DNA of 64,000 bases from Candidatus Arcticimaribacter forsetii. GTDB lineage: Bacteria > Bacteroidota > Bacteroidia > Flavobacteriales > Flavobacteriaceae. The stretch's first letter is position 1. Each line of letters opens with the position of its first letter. The notes under the pieces are model-generated. The model searched no databases and was not told the DNA's origin. It saw nothing but the letters and a program-made list of their open reading frames with translations. Made by a program: the position numbers and the translations under genes. The stretch lies in the NCBI RefSeq assembly GCF_910589745.1, contig NZ_OU342399.1:744001-808000 (forward strand), given 5' to 3'. Positions 15,001 through 21,000 of the stretch are shown piece by piece.

Positions 15001-18000
15001 GATACTACATTACCTAATGGGGTAACAGGACAAATGTACCAGCAGAGACAAATATCTCAATTCAACGTTAACTTCTCTGTTAGTGCGGCGGATACTACTG
15101 CTGTTAGTGATACGTTTACATTCAATATCAATAACAACGTATACACTTATGTAACACCAAATACTTCCACAGATATACAGTTGGCTTCAGAATTAAATAC
15201 GTTCTTATCTGCTCAGCTACCTACTGCGGATTATAGTGTTCTTTATACTGCAGGATCAACTTCGATTCAAATACAAGCTGTTAATCCTGGAATTGCATTT
15301 GACATAATCTTATCAGATAGTTCTGCTCTTCTAGAAATAGAGGACGTAACGGTTGTTACTCCCCCAGCTTATTTCGAAATATCTGGAACACCTTCGGTGA
15401 CTCTGTTATCTCCAAATGATTATGTTTATACAGTTCAAACTGTTGGTGCATTTTGCTCTGGAAGTTCATCTGTTAGCGGAACTATTACCGTAAACCCAAA
15501 TTCAGCAGTATATGTGTCTGGGGACATAAATCCCACAATATGTGATAATGGAACAATAACGGATATAATATATAATGCTGCTGGTGCAACTGGAGCTGCA
15601 GTTGTTTCTCCAACAACGCCATCATGGATAACTGCTACTTTCGATAATACCGTTTCTCCACCACAAGTAATAATTTCAACACCAAACGCACCGACGCAAA
15701 ATGTTACGGTGACTACGGTATATACGTATCAGGTGAACTTAACTGGAAGTACATTTGGTTGCACAAATACACCTGCTGCAATTGAGGGAACAATAACCAT
15801 TACACCAGTAGATGGAATTGCCCACATAATTACTTCAGGATCTGAAACTCAAGATATTTGTGTTGCTGGAAATCCTCTTGCAATTACTCCTATAGAATAT
15901 CAATTATCTGGAGGGGCAACGGGTGCAACTGTGACCGGTTTACCACCAGGACTTACAGCTACAGTAAACACAACTTCAAATACCGTATTAATATCAGGAA
16001 CTGCAACTGCTATTCCAAGTTCAACATTTACTTATAATTATCAAGTAGTAACAACTCCCGCAAATTGTGCCTCTGCTACTGCTAATGGAGCTATTACAGT
16101 TTATTCTCAACCAGAATTAACTTTAGTTTCTACAGCTACTTCAGCGAATCAAATTGGTTCTGATTCTGTTTGTGATCAAACTCCGATTGAGACTATTATT
16201 TACGAATACGATTCAACTCCACCATTCAATACTATGGTGAACTTTAGTTGGACTGGGTCTAATAGTTTAAATGGATTAGGAGTTACAGCAGCAGTTTCTG
16301 GAACGAATCAGTTTGTAATACAAGGAACTCCAAATACATTAGTTACAGAAACAACAGTTTATACTTATCAGATAGAAACCGTGGGTAGTGATTGTGCTCC
16401 AGAGATTGTTTTAACGGGTAGTATAGAAATTAATCCTATCGATACCATTATTCTTCTTGGTTCTTCCGGCCCAGAAAATCAAACTGTTTGTGTAAATGAT
16501 CAAGATAATGCATTGAATGCATTAGCAGATAATTTTATGTCTATCGAATATCAATTAGGTGGTGGTGCTACCAATGTAGATATCGTAGGATTGCCGTTAG
16601 GTTTAGGTTATTCAATGACCACTTCTAACACGGTAATAATATCAGGTATTGTAAATGCATCTGCTACGCCAACCTTATACAATTATATAATTACAACCAA
16701 TGGATCTTGTACTCCTGCAAATGCAAATGGATCAATTGAAGTTCTTGCTTTACCTACTTTAACTTTAGTTAGCTCTTCAACTTCAATAGATCAAACAAGA
16801 ACCAATGCTGTGTGTGATGGTACGCCAATAGAAACAATTGTTTATGAAATGGGTGGAGGTGCAACCCGTTTAGATTTCTCTTGGATTGGTTCTAATACAT
16901 TAGACTTCTCTGGATTAACAAAAACCGCTTCTGGGACTCAATATATTATATCAGGAACACCATCAACAGGAGTAACTGAAACAACAATATATAATTACCA
17001 GATTACAACTGACGATAGTGGTTGTTCTCCAGAAATCATACTTACAGGTAGTATAGAAATTTTACCGAATCAAACTATATCTTTAATTTCATCAAGTACC
17101 ACAGATAATCAGATTATTTGTGTTGATGATCAAGCAAGTGTAGGAAGTTCTTTTACCTCTAACTTTACACCAATAGAATACCAATTAGGAGGAGGAGCTA
17201 CAGGTGCCACAGTTTCTGGTTTACCTCCAGGAATAGGATTCTCTATTACACCATCAAATACGATTTTAATAACAGGAACTGCAGCTCCAGCTGCAACCTC
17301 TATCGCGTCTCCAACTGTAATTTATACTTACACGGTTGATACATTTGGTGATTGTAATGTAACACAAGCAGTAGGAACAATTGAAGTTCATTCATTACCA
17401 GTAATGAGCCTAACAACTTCAGCTTCCACGGCCAACCAAACGGGTCTTACCGATTCAGTTTGTGTAAATACACCAATCCAAGAAATAAATTATAAATTCG
17501 AAGGTGGAGCAACAGGAGTACAATTTACATGGACTTCTCCAGGACCCCTCACAGGAGTTACAGCCACAAATTCGGGAACAAATGAATTTAGAATATTTGG
17601 TAGTCCATCGGTCAATATAACTTCTAATACTACTTATGAATACCAAATTGTAACTATAGGAAGTGAATGTTCTCCAGAAATTACTTTGACTGGAAGTATT
17701 GAGGTTAAACCAGCAGACCTAGTAGTATTGACATCTGCAGCAGGAACAGATAACCAAGATATTTGTGTTGGTGGACAGCCTGCATCAAGTGATTTGGTAG
17801 ATATTGTTTATGAACTACAAAATGGAGCTCTAAGCGCAATAGTAACAGGACTTCCACCTGGAATAGGATATTCTATTAATGCCTCTAGAACTCTAACAAT
17901 TAGTGGGTCTGCACAGGCATCTGCTTCTTTGTCTTCTACAACTATAACTCCATATGCTTATACTTTAACTACTATTGGGTGTTCTCCATTTACAATGAAT

Positions 18001-21000
18001 GGAACAATTAGTGTAATCCCACCACCTGAAATGATTTTAGTTGCAGGTGATGAAAACCAAGAGCCAGTTTGTAATAATGATCCAATTATATCAGTAGATT
18101 ATGTATTTAATCCTGAAGCTTCAGGCACACCAGTAGTAACTTGGCCAGATGGTCAGCCTAATGGTGTTTCCGAATCTTTTAGTACTTTTGGTGGTTCGTT
18201 GGTTCCTAACATGGTAAGTATTCAAGGTACACCTAACACGACAATATCTGCAACTACAATTTATAGATATGAAATAACATATGCTGGAACTTGTGAGCCA
18301 GATGTAGTAGTTAATGGAACAGTTGGAGTAATACCAACTCCTGTAATTGATTCTACTTATATTATTGCAAATGATGTAACAAATGTTTCTTGTTTCGAAG
18401 GAAATGATGGTTCGATTATAATTCCTGATACTACTGTTGCACAATTTGAGAACCGTATTAGCGGTGGATTATTAAGTCAGAGTCAAATTGATGAAGTTTC
18501 TTTAACAGGAACAACAACAATTGGAGATATAATTGAAATAACCGTTGGAGGTAATACCTACTCATATACCGTTAGAGCTGATGTGTATCTATCTCCAGCA
18601 CCTGAAAACTTCCAAGTAATAAGTAATGAGTTGTCTGATATAATCAACAACGCTGTTGCGCCGAATGAAAGTTCAGCTACAGCAGTTCCATTCGGTTCGG
18701 CTACTTCAGGAGGAGTTAGACTTACAGCTGATATTGGTGGAATTGGATTAAATACATCTGTAAATGTTGTTCAGACTACTAGTGTAAGTAGTTCTATAAC
18801 TACAACTCAACAAAATAGAGCATTGAATTATAGCTATAGTTGGACTGGTCCTAATGGATTCACAAGTTCTAACTTAAGTATATTCAACCTTTCAGCAGGA
18901 GATTACTATTTAACTGTAGACTTAAACGGTTGTGAGGAAACTTCCGATCCTATTACTGTAACTGGACCTTCAGAAATATTAATAGGTATTAATGCTTGTG
19001 GAGGAACAACAGGATCATTTGAAGCTACGATTACAGGAGGAACACCTCCATATACACTAATTTTAGAAGATGACAATGGAATTCAAATAGGACCTGCAGT
19101 AGTTTCTAATGGAGGAAGAGTATATACTGGATTAACCGTTGGAGATGATTATGTTCTTGAAGTAACTGACTCCACTTGTAATTTAGCTGTTCGTGAAGCG
19201 ATAGAAATTCCAACTCAGTTATCATTTAATCATTGGGATCTTAATAATGGAGTTACTAATAGTTATTGTTCAACTGCAGGATCAGGAAATGGTAGTATTG
19301 AGTTAACAAGATCTAATTCAGGAACATTTGAAAGTGCATTTAGTGGAGGTTCTAATGTATTCTCTTATGTTTGGACCAGTTCATCTGCATCAACAACAAT
19401 TGGTGTTACACCAAACATTTATGACCTTGCTCCAGATGTTTATACTTTAACAATTACAGATCTAATTTTAGGATGTTCTGAGACTCGATCCTTCACAGTA
19501 GGTGGATATCCAGAGCTAGAATTAGAAGGTCTTCTTACAGGTGGTTTAATTCTAAACACTTCCGCAGTATCTTCAAGTACAGCAGATTATATTTATGAAT
19601 TATCATGTAACAATGATAATGATGCTGCATTTACATTAAATGCTTCCGGTGGAAATAATAGTTATGTCATTACTTCAACTGTACCAGCTGGTTCAACGGT
19701 TAATAATATTGGAGGTTCTATTTCAATTCAAGATGGAGTTCCAGGACTTTATACCTTTACACTTCAAGACTCAGGACCAAACGGTCTAGTCTGTGATGTA
19801 ACAAAAACAGTTCAGGTTATTAACCCTCCAGCAATGTACGCTGTAGAAAATATTGCTCAAAGATTAGACCCTAGTTGTTCAGGAGAATTTGGTCAATTAG
19901 AGTTTACCGTATTAGGAGGAAAAGCGAATCAAGGGCCCTATACTATAACACTTAATCCAGGGGGTAGTCAATTGGTTGCTTCATCATCTAGCGCAGGAGA
20001 TCGTATTGTTTTATTTGAAAATATTGATACCACACTAATAAGCGAAATAGGGTCTCTAGTAGAAATTGCAGACAATTTCGGATGTGTTATTACTGCATCA
20101 CTTTCTAGCTCAATAACATTTACAATAACTAAGAATTTTGAATTTGAGGCGCAAGTAACAGATTTAGATTGTTCAGTTCCAACCGATGGAAGTGTAGTGT
20201 TTAATCAAATAAGTACTACGGATAATATTACAGGAGCGGATAACCTGCAGATCCGAGTATATAGCGCTACATCTAATGTAAATATTTATAAGGCATGGGG
20301 TTCTGTAGCAGGCACATCAAATTCATTCCAATTAGATCCTGGAACTTATTTATATGATATTTTCGATGGTAATTCCTGTCCTCTAGTTGATCAAGGTCAG
20401 TTTACTATTGGAACTATAGGAAACGAAAACCCACTAGATATAGCTTCTATAAATGTAACCCAAGTTGGTTGTGAAAATGATGTTAGTATTATTGAACTTC
20501 AAATAGAAAACATTCAACCACCGTTGAATATCAACTGGTATGAATATAAATTAACAACTACCAGTTCTGGTACTGGAACAGCAACTACTAATCAAACGGT
20601 TGTTGGCTGGGTTCCGATATCTCGATTGGATGGTAATGCAACTGTTTCTAATTTACCAGAAGGTATCTATAGAGCAGAAGTTTCCGATGGTCGTTCAGAT
20701 TCTGAATGTGGTGCTACCATAGTTACAAGAAATATTATTCTTCAAGAAAGTTCCATTCAGATAACAAACTTTAGAACTGTTGAAAATAGTCCTGCGCTTT
20801 GTGATAATTATGGTTCTAGCTTTACATCTGATGCTCTATTCAGTATTTCTGAAAACTTAAATAGAAACTTATCAAGTAGTTTTGAAATAACATTATTATC
20901 AGAATCGGGATCTGTAATATCAAACCCATCAGCATGGGATCTTAATAACGACGGAATAATAGATCCAAAACCAGAAGGATTTATTTATCGTTATCCAGAT

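Noticed and set aside
17455..18444. Antisense frames of 63 and 107 residues in the adhesin gene.
   Set aside because: Their composition (rich in Ser, Cys, Tyr, Ile, Asn) is what the reverse strand of Thr/Gly/Val-rich repeats gives; no homology or start signal is seen.
11845..18795. Recent phage insertion as the source of the five recurring modules.
   Set aside because: They keep the host gene's base composition and frame, are very diverged from one another, and no phage genes are nearby.
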